Source of the DNA: an uncultured Christensenella sp.
Lineage (GTDB): Bacteria > Bacillota > Clostridia > Christensenellales > UBA3700
DNA length: 9,241 nt
Direction: 5' to 3'
Assembly: GCA_910584035.1 (NCBI GenBank)
Contig: CAJTZR010000078.1
Coordinates: 1 to 9,241, forward strand
Notes under the pieces: model-generated
Databases searched by the model: none
Told to the model about the DNA's origin: nothing
What the model saw: the letters and a program-made list of their open reading frames with translations, nothing else
Made by a program: the position numbers and the translations under genes
In this document: positions 1 to 6,078 of the stretch, in pieces
How positions within the stretch are numbered: position 1 is the stretch's first letter
Layout: each line of letters starts with the position of its first letter

Positions 1-12
1 CGTTAAACACAT
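1..12 (-). CDS. 5' end of a leftward gene, truncated by the window edge
   Basis: On the minus strand an ATG at 12-10 starts the peptide M-C-L-T and runs off the window. Upstream lie a Shine-Dalgarno-like TGAGG (+ coordinates 20-24) with 7 nt spacing and a consensus promoter at 30-58. The promoter, Shine-Dalgarno and ATG in correct order are the whole case, because only four codons are visible. No function can be assigned. Confidence 0.6.
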
Positions 13-29
13 ATTATTACCTCAAATAA

Positions 30-58
30 ATTATAAGATAATAATAAACAAAAGTCAA
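30..58 (-). promoter_or_regulatory. Sigma-A-type promoter for the leftward gene at 1-12
   Basis: Read on the minus strand, TTGACT (58-53), a 17-nt spacer and TATAAT (35-30) form a near-consensus sigma-A promoter. The predicted start is about 10 nt before the TGAGG ribosome site. It is divergent from the promoter at 80-108; the two -35 boxes are about 21 bp apart, so the polymerase sites could influence each other. Confidence 0.75.
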
Positions 59-79
59 TGGTTAATTTTTATATCTATA

Positions 80-108
80 TTGATAAATTTTATTTTTTAT
101 GTTATAAT
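80..108 (+). promoter_or_regulatory. Sigma-A-type promoter for the EEP lipoprotein
   Basis: TTGATA (80-85), a 17-nt spacer and TATAAT (103-108). Transcription would begin near 115, only about 12 nt before the ATG at 127, just enough for the GGTGGG ribosome site at 119-124. This rules out the upstream in-frame ATG at 58, which lies before the promoter. Confidence 0.75.
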
Positions 109-126
109 TTAAAAAAGTGGTGGGAT

Positions 127-993
127 ATGAAAAAAGTATTTGTATTAATTGTTTGTGTTTGCTTAGTTTGTTTATTAGTATCTTGTGGCAGAAAAATCAT
201 TCCTAATGAGCCATTTGATATGGTGGATGGAGTGATTGTTGAGGAGTATAAAGAAATGGAATTTACAGTTTGCTCTTACAATATAAAAGGCGGTGAGGCA
301 ACAACCTTATCAATTAGTAAGATAAAAGATAATTTGCAAAGCGTTAGGGCAGATATAGCAGGACTTCAAGAAGTTGACCATTTATCAAACAGAACGAACA
401 AGCAAGATTTTTTAAGTATATTTAAAGAGCAATCAAGTTTTGCTAATGTTGCTTATTTTCCAATTGACTTGCAAGGTTTTGGTGATACTTATGGACTTGC
501 TCAAATTTCAAAAACTAAACTTTCAAAAAGCCATAGTTTTAAGTTGCCATATCCATATGAGTATGAAAAAGTTGAGGTTGAAAAAAGAATTGTTATTCGT
601 TCATTAGTAATAATAAATGGAGTACAAATAGCATTTTATAATACTCATTTATCTTATGAGAATGTTAAAATGCCAAATGGGAAATCGGTTAGAGAAACAC
701 AATTTGAATATTTGCTAGAACTTTTAAATAGCGACCCTTGTCCGTATAAAGTAGTGACTGGTGATTTTAATGTTGAGAGCTTTGCTGAATATGAATTATT
801 TGAAAATAATGGCTACAATATTGTAAATAATCAAAATAGTAAATTTGATACTTATCGTGGAGAGGATAGTGCCTTTAGAGCGATTGATAATATTATTTAT
901 TCAAATAGGCTAGAGCTAAAAATGTGTGATATGCTAGAGGATAATTGTTCAGACCACAATATGTTATATGCAAAATTTAAAACTATCAAATAA
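127..993 (+). CDS. Lipoprotein of the endonuclease/exonuclease/phosphatase (DNase I-like) superfamily
   Basis: This 288-aa protein is predicted to be a secreted, lipid-anchored phosphodiesterase or nuclease. Residues 1-20 are a lipoprotein signal: Met-Lys-Lys, a hydrophobic Val/Leu/Cys-rich core, and lipobox L17-V-S-C20. The rest (about 45-288) shows the EEP motifs in order: YNIK with N52, QEVD with E82, NTHL with H174, GDFN with D213 and N215, AIDNI with D253, and the terminal SDHN with D276 and H277. All metal and catalytic positions expected of the fold appear present, so it should be active. Family members cleave DNA, RNA, sphingomyelin or inositol phosphates, and the substrate cannot be chosen from sequence. 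The ATG at 127 is preferred over the one at 58 because the promoter lies between them and the lipoprotein signal starts here. It appears monocistronic and divergent from the gene at 1-12. Confidence 0.88.
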   Translation: MKKVFVLIVCVCLVCLLVSCGRKIIPNEPFDMVDGVIVEEYKEMEFTVCSYNIKGGEATTLSISKIKDNLQSVRADIAGLQEVDHLSNRTNKQDFLSIFKEQSSFANVAYFPIDLQGFGDTYGLAQISKTKLSKSHSFKLPYPYEYEKVEVEKRIVIRSLVIINGVQIAFYNTHLSYENVKMPNGKSVRETQFEYLLELLNSDPCPYKVVTGDFNVESFAEYELFENNGYNIVNNQNSKFDTYRGEDSAFRAIDNIIYSNRLELKMCDMLEDNCSDHNMLYAKFKTIK

Positions 994-997
994 ATAA

Positions 998-1024
998 TTA
1001 ACGATACAATTTACTTGATATAAT
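998..1024 (+). promoter_or_regulatory. Weak candidate promoter for the MmcQ/YjbR gene
   Basis: A perfect TATAAT (1019-1024) is preceded by TTAACG (998-1003), but with a short 15-nt spacer. A TTGATA at 1015-1020 overlaps the -10 and has no good -10 of its own 17 nt further on. It lies just after the stop of the preceding gene and 35 nt before the ATG at 1059. The location is sensible; the -35 assignment is weak. Confidence 0.3.
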
Positions 1025-1058
1025 AAAAATGTTGATAATAAATGATTAAAGGTGATTT

Positions 1059-1421
1059 ATGAATAAAGAGCAGGCTGTGGAATATGGGCTTTCTAAAAGT
1101 GGGGCATATTTAGATTTTCCGTTTGTTGGTAATGATTATGCTGTTATAAAAATTAAGAATGAAAAAACGGGTAAAAATAGAATTTTTGTAGAAATTTTTT
1201 CTTTAAATGATTTGGATATGTTGACTTTTTCTGCAGATAAAGATTTGACTATTAATTTGCGTAATCAATATCCAGATAAAATAAAAAAGGGATATCATTG
1301 TCCGCCAGTTCAATCACAATATAAGAGCAGTTTAGTACTTACTCAATTTGACGATATTACTATAAAACAATTTATTGATTTATCTTACGAATTCGCAAAA
1401 GTTAAGTTGAAAATAAAATAA
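1059..1421 (+). CDS. MmcQ/YjbR family protein
   Basis: This 120-aa cytosolic protein matches the single-domain MmcQ/YjbR family (CyaY-like fold, sometimes called DNA-binding); its biochemical role is not settled. Family-like features are an N-terminal helix, the segment DFPF..NDYAVIKI (19-32), the FVEIFSL strand (43-49), and the hallmark YPDKIKKGYH (71-80) before the C-terminal helices. The family's usual HxNKxHW-type stretch is diverged here to H80-C-P-P-V-Q-S-Q-Y, so the usual Asn, Lys and Trp are missing. Length is normal. A strong Shine-Dalgarno AAAGGTGA (1048-1055) precedes the ATG by three bases. It converges on the XRE gene and shares a bidirectional terminator with it. There is no signal peptide or membrane segment. 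Confidence 0.72.
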   Translation: MNKEQAVEYGLSKSGAYLDFPFVGNDYAVIKIKNEKTGKNRIFVEIFSLNDLDMLTFSADKDLTINLRNQYPDKIKKGYHCPPVQSQYKSSLVLTQFDDITIKQFIDLSYEFAKVKLKIK

Positions 1422-1455
1422 AACCGCTCGAAAATCGGTATTAAATTAATTTTTT
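1422..1455 (+). repeat. 34-nt dispersed repeat, copy 1
   Basis: It starts one base after the stop codon of the MmcQ/YjbR gene. Pattern: AACC, three variable bases, CGAAAATCG, RTAYTAAA, then a T-rich tail ending in a T run. The 17-nt core CGAAAATCGGTATTAAA (1429-1445) is identical to copy 2 (3787-3803). Aligned to copy 3 on the minus strand (6034-6001), 29 of 34 positions match. The 5' part can form a small hairpin (ACCG 1423-1426 with CGGT 1436-1439). Function unknown. Confidence 0.7.
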
Positions 1456-1467
1456 TAATAAAAAAAC

Positions 1468-1507
1468 AAGAAAGCAAAGTTTTGATTAATAGTAACTTTG
1501 CTTTCTT
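1468..1507. terminator. Bidirectional intrinsic terminator between convergent genes
   Basis: A perfect 14-bp stem (1468-1481 with 1494-1507) with a 12-nt loop. On the plus strand it is followed by a T-rich stretch (1509-1518), and on the minus strand by the complement of the A run 1461-1466, giving U tracts both ways. It would end the rightward MmcQ/YjbR transcript and the leftward XRE transcript. The right arm overlaps the XRE stop codon. Confidence 0.85.
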
Positions 1508-1706
1508 ATTTTTCTTTTCCAAGTAAAAAATCACAACTGCTATTGAAGTAATCTGCCAAAAGCAAAATATAACTTGCTTTCGGTTTATTTATTCCTCTTT
1601 CCCAATAATCTATTGCTTTTTGGTTTACTCCAATAGCGTTTGTAAGCTTTTGTTGGGATAGATTATCTTCTATTCTCAAATTTTTAATATTTTCACCTAT
1701 ACTCAT
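1506..1706 (-). CDS. XRE (Cro/CI-type) small transcriptional regulator
   Basis: This 66-aa protein is almost entirely one HTH_3 DNA-binding domain. It opens with the family-typical IGENIKNLR (3-11), followed by a helix-turn-helix around LSQQKLTNAIGVNQKAI (16-32), then YWERG (34-38) and KPKAS, and ends with ADYFN..CDFLLGKE (51-65). There is no sensor or oligomerisation domain, so effector control, if any, would need a partner. It is divergent from the ABC exporter across 205 bp containing a promoter with a palindrome at its start point, the usual layout for a local regulator; that pairing is inference. The ATG at 1706 is chosen because the family N-terminus begins there, but no convincing Shine-Dalgarno or consensus promoter was found upstream, so initiation may be weak or nearly leaderless. 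Confidence 0.85.
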   Translation of the reverse strand: MSIGENIKNLRIEDNLSQQKLTNAIGVNQKAIDYWERGINKPKASYILLLADYFNSSCDFLLGKEK

Positions 1707-1740
1707 ATTTCAATTTTAACAAAATTTTATTGCATTTTGC

Positions 1741-1769
1741 TTGATATAGAAGTTTTCTTCTTATATAAT
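1741..1769 (+). promoter_or_regulatory. Sigma-A-type promoter for the ABC exporter
   Basis: TTGATA (1741-1746), a 17-nt spacer and TATAAT (1764-1769). The predicted start near 1776 lies inside the palindrome at 1771-1786, leaving a leader of about 135 nt before the ATG at 1912. Its -35 box begins 35 bp from the XRE start codon. Confidence 0.7.
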
Positions 1770-1770
1770 T

Positions 1771-1786
1771 AAATTGTAGACAATTT
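1771..1786. promoter_or_regulatory. 16-bp palindrome, candidate operator over the start point
   Basis: AAATTGT-AG-ACAATTT is a perfect 7-bp inverted repeat with a 2-bp centre. It begins one base after the -10 box of the exporter promoter. A protein bound here would block initiation. The size and symmetry suit a dimeric HTH protein, and the XRE product encoded next door is the natural candidate. The binding partner is inferred. Confidence 0.5.
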
Positions 1787-1803
1787 GATTTTAATTTATA
1801 AAT

Positions 1804-1864
1804 ATAATTGTATTTATAAAATAAATGTGATAAAATGTATATATAAGCAATTAATAATTGTATT
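1804..1864 (+). promoter_or_regulatory. Second possible promoter and paired half-sites in the exporter leader
   Basis: TTGTAT (1808-1813), 17 nt and TAAAAT (1831-1836) form a weaker promoter closer to the ABC gene. An 11-nt direct repeat, ATAATTGTATT, occurs at 1804-1814 and 1854-1864, exactly 50 nt apart. Both copies contain AATTGTA, which is also the left half of the palindrome at 1771-1786. They could be auxiliary operator half-sites, but AT-rich coincidence is possible. A 6-bp hairpin (1864-1869 with 1880-1885) lies just downstream. Confidence 0.3.
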
Positions 1865-1911
1865 ACTAGATAAGAAAGACTAGTATTTAATTTGATAAAG
1901 CGAGGTAAAAA

Positions 1912-2820
1912 ATGATTGTACAAATTGAGAATTTACACAAATCATTCAAAGATGTAAAAGCAGTTGATGACATATCTTTTAATGTTAAAGAGGGGGAATT
2001 GTTTGCTTTTTTAGGTGTGAATGGTGCGGGTAAGTCAACTACAATAAATATCATAAGTGGTATTTTGAGTAAGGATAGCGGAAAGGTAGTTGTTTGTGGT
2101 GAGGACATTGATAAAAATTTATCAAAAATGAAAAATAGTATTGGTATTGTTTTTCAAAATTCTGTACTTGACAAAAAATTAAATGCTTATGACAATTTGA
2201 AATTTAGAGCTTCGTTATATGGCATATTTGGTAAAGAGTTTAATAGTCGATTAAAAGAATTAACTGAGCTTTTAGATTTAAGGGATATTTTGAAACGCCC
2301 ATTAAACAAATTATCTGGCGGACAAAAAAGGCGAATTGATATTGCAAGAGCTTTAATACACAATCCTAAATTGTTGATATTGGACGAGCCAACTACGGGA
2401 CTTGACCCTAAAACAAGAATAACTGTATGGAAAGTTATAGATACATTGCGTAAGGAGCAAGGCTTAACTGTATTTTTAACAACTCATTATATGGAAGAGG
2501 CTTCTGATTCAGATTATGTAGTTATTATTGACTCGGGCAAAATTGTTGCAGAGGGTATACCTCACGAATTAAAAAATAAATTTGCAAAAGACTATATCAA
2601 GTTTTACAACAAAATGGCTGAAGCTGAGGAATATTTTTTAAGCATTGGTAAATCTATCAAAAAGGAAAGAGACTTTGTTCAAGTTGAGATTGAATCAACT
2701 GAGGAAGTGCATAAATATTTTGCAGAAAACCCTTCAATATTTGATGATTTTGAGGTTCTTAAAGGAAATATGGACGATGTTTTCCTAAACGTTACGGGTA
2801 AAAACCTAAAAGAGGTGTAA
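1912..2820 (+). CDS. ABC-2 type exporter ATP-binding subunit (DrrA/NodI-like)
   Basis: This 302-aa cytosolic ATPase energises a membrane exporter. Visible motifs: Walker A GVNGAGKST (35-43), Q-loop Q82, signature LSGGQ (134-138), Walker B LLILDEP (154-160), D-loop GLD (163-165) and switch H192. After the ABC domain (about 1-225) comes a C-terminal extension ending in DDVFLNVTGKNL, typical of the drug-export and antibiotic-resistance branch. A GAGGT ribosome site (1902-1906) precedes the ATG. The permease gene begins one base after this stop, so the two are translationally close and surely one unit. Transcription is probably from 1741-1769, under the palindrome and possibly the divergent XRE regulator. 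The substrate is unknown: a drug, lipid, peptide or polysaccharide are all possible. Confidence 0.93.
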   Translation: MIVQIENLHKSFKDVKAVDDISFNVKEGELFAFLGVNGAGKSTTINIISGILSKDSGKVVVCGEDIDKNLSKMKNSIGIVFQNSVLDKKLNAYDNLKFRASLYGIFGKEFNSRLKELTELLDLRDILKRPLNKLSGGQKRRIDIARALIHNPKLLILDEPTTGLDPKTRITVWKVIDTLRKEQGLTVFLTTHYMEEASDSDYVVIIDSGKIVAEGIPHELKNKFAKDYIKFYNKMAEAEEYFLSIGKSIKKERDFVQVEIESTEEVHKYFAENPSIFDDFEVLKGNMDDVFLNVTGKNLKEV

Positions 2821-2821
2821 T

Positions 2822-3781
2822 ATGTTATTAGAAAGTAGAAAATTATTGTCATTAGTTGGACGTAATACTAAATCATATTTTAAAGATAAAATGCTGTTTT
2901 TTACCTCAATGTTAACACCTTTAATATTGCTCGTATTGTTTTTTACATTTTTAAGAAATATTTATTTAGATAGTTTTAGAGGTGCTTTCCCAGATGGCTT
3001 TTCTGTAGACGACAGAATATTGAATGGTATAGCTGGTGCGTGGTTGTTGTCATCTGTTTTGAGTGTAAGTTCTGTAACTGTTGCATTTTGTGCTAATATG
3101 GTTATGGTAGATGATAAAATACACGGTGCGATAAATGATTTTAAGGTTACGCCTGCAAAGCCTACTACAATTTATTTAAGCTATTTTGTATCCAACTTTT
3201 TTGTAGTGCTACTTGTAATGTTAAGCGTGTTACTTTTGGGTTCAATATATCTTGCAATAGTAGGTTGGTACATAACAGTGAGCGATTTCTTTATGATTTT
3301 GTTAGATGTAATAATTAACATAATATTTGGTAGTTTGCTTGCAAGTATAGTGTTATCTTTTGTATCAACTCAAGGTATGCAGTCAGCAATAGCGACATTG
3401 ATATCTGCATTATATGGTTTTATCAGCGGTTCATATATGCCTATATCGTCTTTCTCAAAAGGTTTGGCTAACTTTTTAGGACTATTACCAGGAACTTATG
3501 GTACATCAATTTTGCGTAACCATTGTATGAATGGTTATTTGCAAGCTATGATTGACGCTGGAATTCCAAGCGAATCTATTAAAGGCATTCGTGACGGCTT
3601 TGACGCTAATATAAATGTGTTTGATAACAGCGTTTCACTTGGTGCAATGTATGGAATATTGCTTGGAACTTGTTTGGTATTACTAATAATTTATGTTATT
3701 GTTGTAATTTTGCAAAGCAAAAATATAAATATTAATTTGTTTAAGAAAATTAAAAAGCCAATCTTGAAAAAGAAGGCTTAA
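2822..3781 (+). CDS. ABC-2 type exporter permease subunit
   Basis: This 319-aa integral membrane protein is the partner of the preceding ATPase. About six hydrophobic segments are visible: roughly 25-44, 70-95, 118-147, 155-182, 187-206 and 273-297. An extracytoplasmic loop follows TM1 and a larger one precedes TM6, the ABC-2 membrane layout. The segment YGFISGSYMPISSFSKGLANFLGLLPGTYG (198-227 region) resembles the conserved Gly/Pro-rich stretch of the family. The C-terminus is Lys-rich and cytoplasmic. The Shine-Dalgarno AGAGGTG (2811-2817) lies within the last codons of the ATPase gene. Its stop codon overlaps the first bases of repeat copy 2. The fold assignment is firm; the transported molecule cannot be inferred. 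Confidence 0.9.
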   Translation: MLLESRKLLSLVGRNTKSYFKDKMLFFTSMLTPLILLVLFFTFLRNIYLDSFRGAFPDGFSVDDRILNGIAGAWLLSSVLSVSSVTVAFCANMVMVDDKIHGAINDFKVTPAKPTTIYLSYFVSNFFVVLLVMLSVLLLGSIYLAIVGWYITVSDFFMILLDVIINIIFGSLLASIVLSFVSTQGMQSAIATLISALYGFISGSYMPISSFSKGLANFLGLLPGTYGTSILRNHCMNGYLQAMIDAGIPSESIKGIRDGFDANINVFDNSVSLGAMYGILLGTCLVLLIIYVIVVILQSKNININLFKKIKKPILKKKA

Positions 3782-3813
3782 CCCTACGAAAATCGGTATT
3801 AAAAGTAATTTAT
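3780..3813 (+). repeat. 34-nt dispersed repeat, copy 2
   Basis: It begins inside the permease stop codon and fills the front of the gap before the protease gene. Positions 1-24 match copy 1 except for the three variable bases; the T-rich tail is looser. The core 3787-3803 is identical to 1429-1445. TACGA (3785-3789) can pair with TCGGTA (3793-3798) across an AAA loop, with one bulged base. Confidence 0.68.
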
Positions 3814-3834
3814 TGATATATTTAAGGTGAATTA

Positions 3835-6015
3835 GTGTTAAAAAGAAAAAGTGTTTTATTTATTATTTGTTTAGTTTTAATACTTTTAATAAATTGTGTT
3901 ATGATACAAAATAATGCAACACTTTTAGAATGTGTAAATGTAAATTCAGTTAATGATTTAGATAATAAAGAGTATTCAACTTATCAAAATAGTTTAGCTG
4001 AACTGCAAGCAATGGATATTGATGATATTGCTAATATGCAGACTTATAATAGTAAAGATTATAATCTTGTAACAAATGTAAAAGACCAAGGCAGTAGTAA
4101 TTTATGTTGGGCATATGCATCTGTCAGTGCTGCAGAAACGAGTATTTTACGTAGTGGAATTGATAGTAATGTGACAGCAGAAAATTTGTCATTATCACCA
4201 AGAAATATTGGTTATTCGAGGTTTAATAGAGGTGCGGACCCATTAAACAATAATAGTGCAGTTGTTGGTAGCGAAAATTGGCTCACAAGTGCTGGCACTC
4301 CAAATTATGCGGCAGAAATGTTTGCAATGTGGTGTGGACCTACTGATATTAATACAAATGCTACTGCAGACCAATTTATAAATGGTAAATATCGCTTAAT
4401 AAATGCTGAGCATATTGATACTGATAATATTCAAGAAATTAAACGTGCTATTGCAAAATATGGTGCAATTACATTTGGATATAACAATTTGCGTGAAGTG
4501 GAATATTATAATCCAAAAAATGAAACATCAAGTAGCTCATATCCGCACGCAGTAACTTTGATTGGCTGGGATGATAATATACCAGCTAGTAAGTTTGTAC
4601 CAAATGGTGCATCTCAAAATGGTGGTTGGATAGTTAAAAATAGCTATAATTCCTTGCCTTACTTTTATTTGTCGTATGACAATAAAAATAGTGCAAAATA
4701 TGGTTTTGAGTTTGTTACAAAAGATACTTATGACAATAATTATTTTTATGATGGTAGACTTGGTACGGGATTAAGTAGCAGTATTAGTTCAAGACATACA
4801 AAATTTGCAAATATTTTTGAGGCTAAAAAAGGCGAGAACGGCACTGCAGAATATTTGCAAGCAGTCAATATTGGTATAGCAAGTAAAAAAGCAAAAATAC
4901 GTGTTGAAATTTACACTAATTTAACAAATGATACTGAACCAGAAAGTGGTACACTGAGTGGAGTAGGCAGAGGATATTTTGATTATGGTGGTAATCGTAC
5001 AATAAAACTAGATAGTCCAGTTAGATTAGAAAAAGGCAGTAAATTTAGCGTTGTGGTTTGTAATGAGGACACTGCACAACTAACACTTTCTTTTGTTGCT
5101 GGTGGTAAGACTTCGTATAAATACAAAGATTATTGGGTTGGAACGAGTAGTAACACTGCTCGTATTAAAGCTTTTACAACCTCAGAGATTTTAGATTCTA
5201 TAGATGACAATGACATTGCTAATGCAGATATTAAGATAATTGGTGAAAAATTTATATATTCGGGTGCGGAAATAAAACCAAAAGTGTCTGCAATGTTAAA
5301 TGGTAATCTTTTATCTGAACAAGATTATAGTATTACCTATACGAATAATATTAATGCTGGAATGGCTAGTTTAAAAATTAGTGGTATCGGAGACTATTTT
5401 GGTGAAAAAAGCTTACAATTTAATATTGAAAAAGCAGATAAACCGCCATTGCAACCAAATAAAGAGATTAATGTGGATAGCAATGTTGTAAAATTGAGCG
5501 AAGTAGACTTGCCAAAAGGTTGGAATTGGGTTGATAGTGATTATAATTTAGAATATGGCTCTAATAATGTAGTAGCGGAATACTTTGATAAAACAAATTA
5601 TAAAGATTATACAATGAATATAATTATAAATAGAAAAGAGGTAATTATACCGCCAACAGAACCAGTAGACCCTACACCTCCAGTTGAACCAGTAGAACCG
5701 CCAACCAATCCAGAGCCACCTATAGTAGAACCAGAACCAATAGAACCAGTTGAGCCACCTATAGTAGAACCAGAACCAATAGAACCAGTTGAGCCACCTA
5801 TTGTACAACCTCAACCAGAGCCACCTTTAGATTCTGAGGAGCCATCATTGCCAATTGAGCCTATTATTCCAGAACAAACAACACCTGATAGTAACAATTC
5901 GTTTGAAAATAATTCAAGAAAAAATAAACAATTATTGTGGTTGTTAACTATACCAGCAAGCATAAGTGTTATTGCGGTTGTGTTGGTAATATGTAAAGTT
6001 AAAAAATTGATTTAG
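3835..6015 (+). CDS. Cell-surface C1A (papain-like) peptidase with lectin-like domain, Ig-like repeats and membrane anchor
   Basis: This 726-aa modular surface protease begins with a signal peptide or anchor (MLKRK plus a hydrophobic core, 1-24). The peptidase C1A domain (about 75-295) holds Q85 (oxyanion), C91 in LCWAYAS, H238 in YPHAVTLIGWDD and N269 in GGWIVKNSY, so it should be catalytic. A lectin-like domain of the kind that follows such peptidases spans about 296-450. One Firmicutes surface repeat (about 462-533; YSGAEIKP...LNG...DYSITYTNNINAG...ISGIGDYFG) is followed by a related WxW..DxxLxxGxN module (about 545-600). A Pro/Glu-rich stalk (606-684), one TM helix (about 700-720) and a basic tail KVKK end the protein. 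No LPXTG motif is seen, so it is held by the TM helix. The start is GTG at 3835, chosen for the Shine-Dalgarno AAGGTGA (3824-3830) and because the next ATG would remove the signal. The last codons and the TAG lie inside repeat copy 3. Confidence 0.88.
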   Translation: MLKRKSVLFIICLVLILLINCVMIQNNATLLECVNVNSVNDLDNKEYSTYQNSLAELQAMDIDDIANMQTYNSKDYNLVTNVKDQGSSNLCWAYASVSAAETSILRSGIDSNVTAENLSLSPRNIGYSRFNRGADPLNNNSAVVGSENWLTSAGTPNYAAEMFAMWCGPTDINTNATADQFINGKYRLINAEHIDTDNIQEIKRAIAKYGAITFGYNNLREVEYYNPKNETSSSSYPHAVTLIGWDDNIPASKFVPNGASQNGGWIVKNSYNSLPYFYLSYDNKNSAKYGFEFVTKDTYDNNYFYDGRLGTGLSSSISSRHTKFANIFEAKKGENGTAEYLQAVNIGIASKKAKIRVEIYTNLTNDTEPESGTLSGVGRGYFDYGGNRTIKLDSPVRLEKGSKFSVVVCNEDTAQLTLSFVAGGKTSYKYKDYWVGTSSNTARIKAFTTSEILDSIDDNDIANADIKIIGEKFIYSGAEIKPKVSAMLNGNLLSEQDYSITYTNNINAGMASLKISGIGDYFGEKSLQFNIEKADKPPLQPNKEINVDSNVVKLSEVDLPKGWNWVDSDYNLEYGSNNVVAEYFDKTNYKDYTMNIIINRKEVIIPPTEPVDPTPPVEPVEPPTNPEPPIVEPEPIEPVEPPIVEPEPIEPVEPPIVQPQPEPPLDSEEPSLPIEPIIPEQTTPDSNNSFENNSRKNKQLLWLLTIPASISVIAVVLVICKVKKLI
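5713..5802 (+). repeat. Perfect 39-nt tandem repeat encoding the Pro/Glu stalk
   Basis: Two identical 39-nt units (5713-5751 and 5752-5790) and the start of a third (from 5791) encode the 13-residue unit EPPIVEPEPIEPV. The period is a multiple of three, so changes in copy number keep the frame. Perfect identity at the DNA level suggests recent expansion or slippage. The product is an extended, negatively charged wall-spanning stalk. Confidence 0.9.
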
Positions 6016-6034
6016 TATCGATTTTCGATAGGTT
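6001..6034 (-). repeat. 34-nt dispersed repeat, copy 3 (inverted)
   Basis: Read on the minus strand (6034 to 6001) it matches copy 1 at 29 of 34 positions, including AACC, CGAAAATCG and the T-run tail. It contains a perfect 6-bp hairpin, TATCGA (6016-6021) with TCGATA (6025-6030). The T-run complement codes for the terminal Lys residues of the protease, and the protease stop codon (6013-6015) lies inside the repeat. Confidence 0.68.
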
Positions 6035-6078
6035 TATAACGTGTAAAGCCTTATAAAAATCATTGTATGGGTGGGCAA

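Noticed and set aside
58..126. Upstream in-frame ATG that would lengthen the EEP lipoprotein by 23 residues
   Set aside because: The promoter at 80-108 lies inside this stretch, there is no ribosome site before 58, and the extension would spoil the lipoprotein signal.
1693..2108. Minus-strand open frames across the exporter promoter and the start of the ABC gene
   Set aside because: They overlap the promoter, the palindrome and the Walker A region of a clear ABC ATPase, and their translations resemble no family.
5548..5814. Minus-strand open frame rich in Trp, Tyr and Phe with an internal repeat
   Set aside because: It is the antisense of the Pro/Glu stalk codons (CCA and GAA families read as TGG and TTC). 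The repeat comes from the real gene, and no ribosome site or promoter supports it.
5836..5880. LPIEP near the protease C-terminus as a sortase signal
   Set aside because: It does not match LPXTG and is separated from the TM helix by a long polar stretch; it is part of the Pro-rich stalk.
6067..6078. ATG at 6067 as start of the MBL protein
   Set aside because: Its own upstream sequence has no ribosome site, while the bases at 6069-6073 serve as one for the ATG at 6079.
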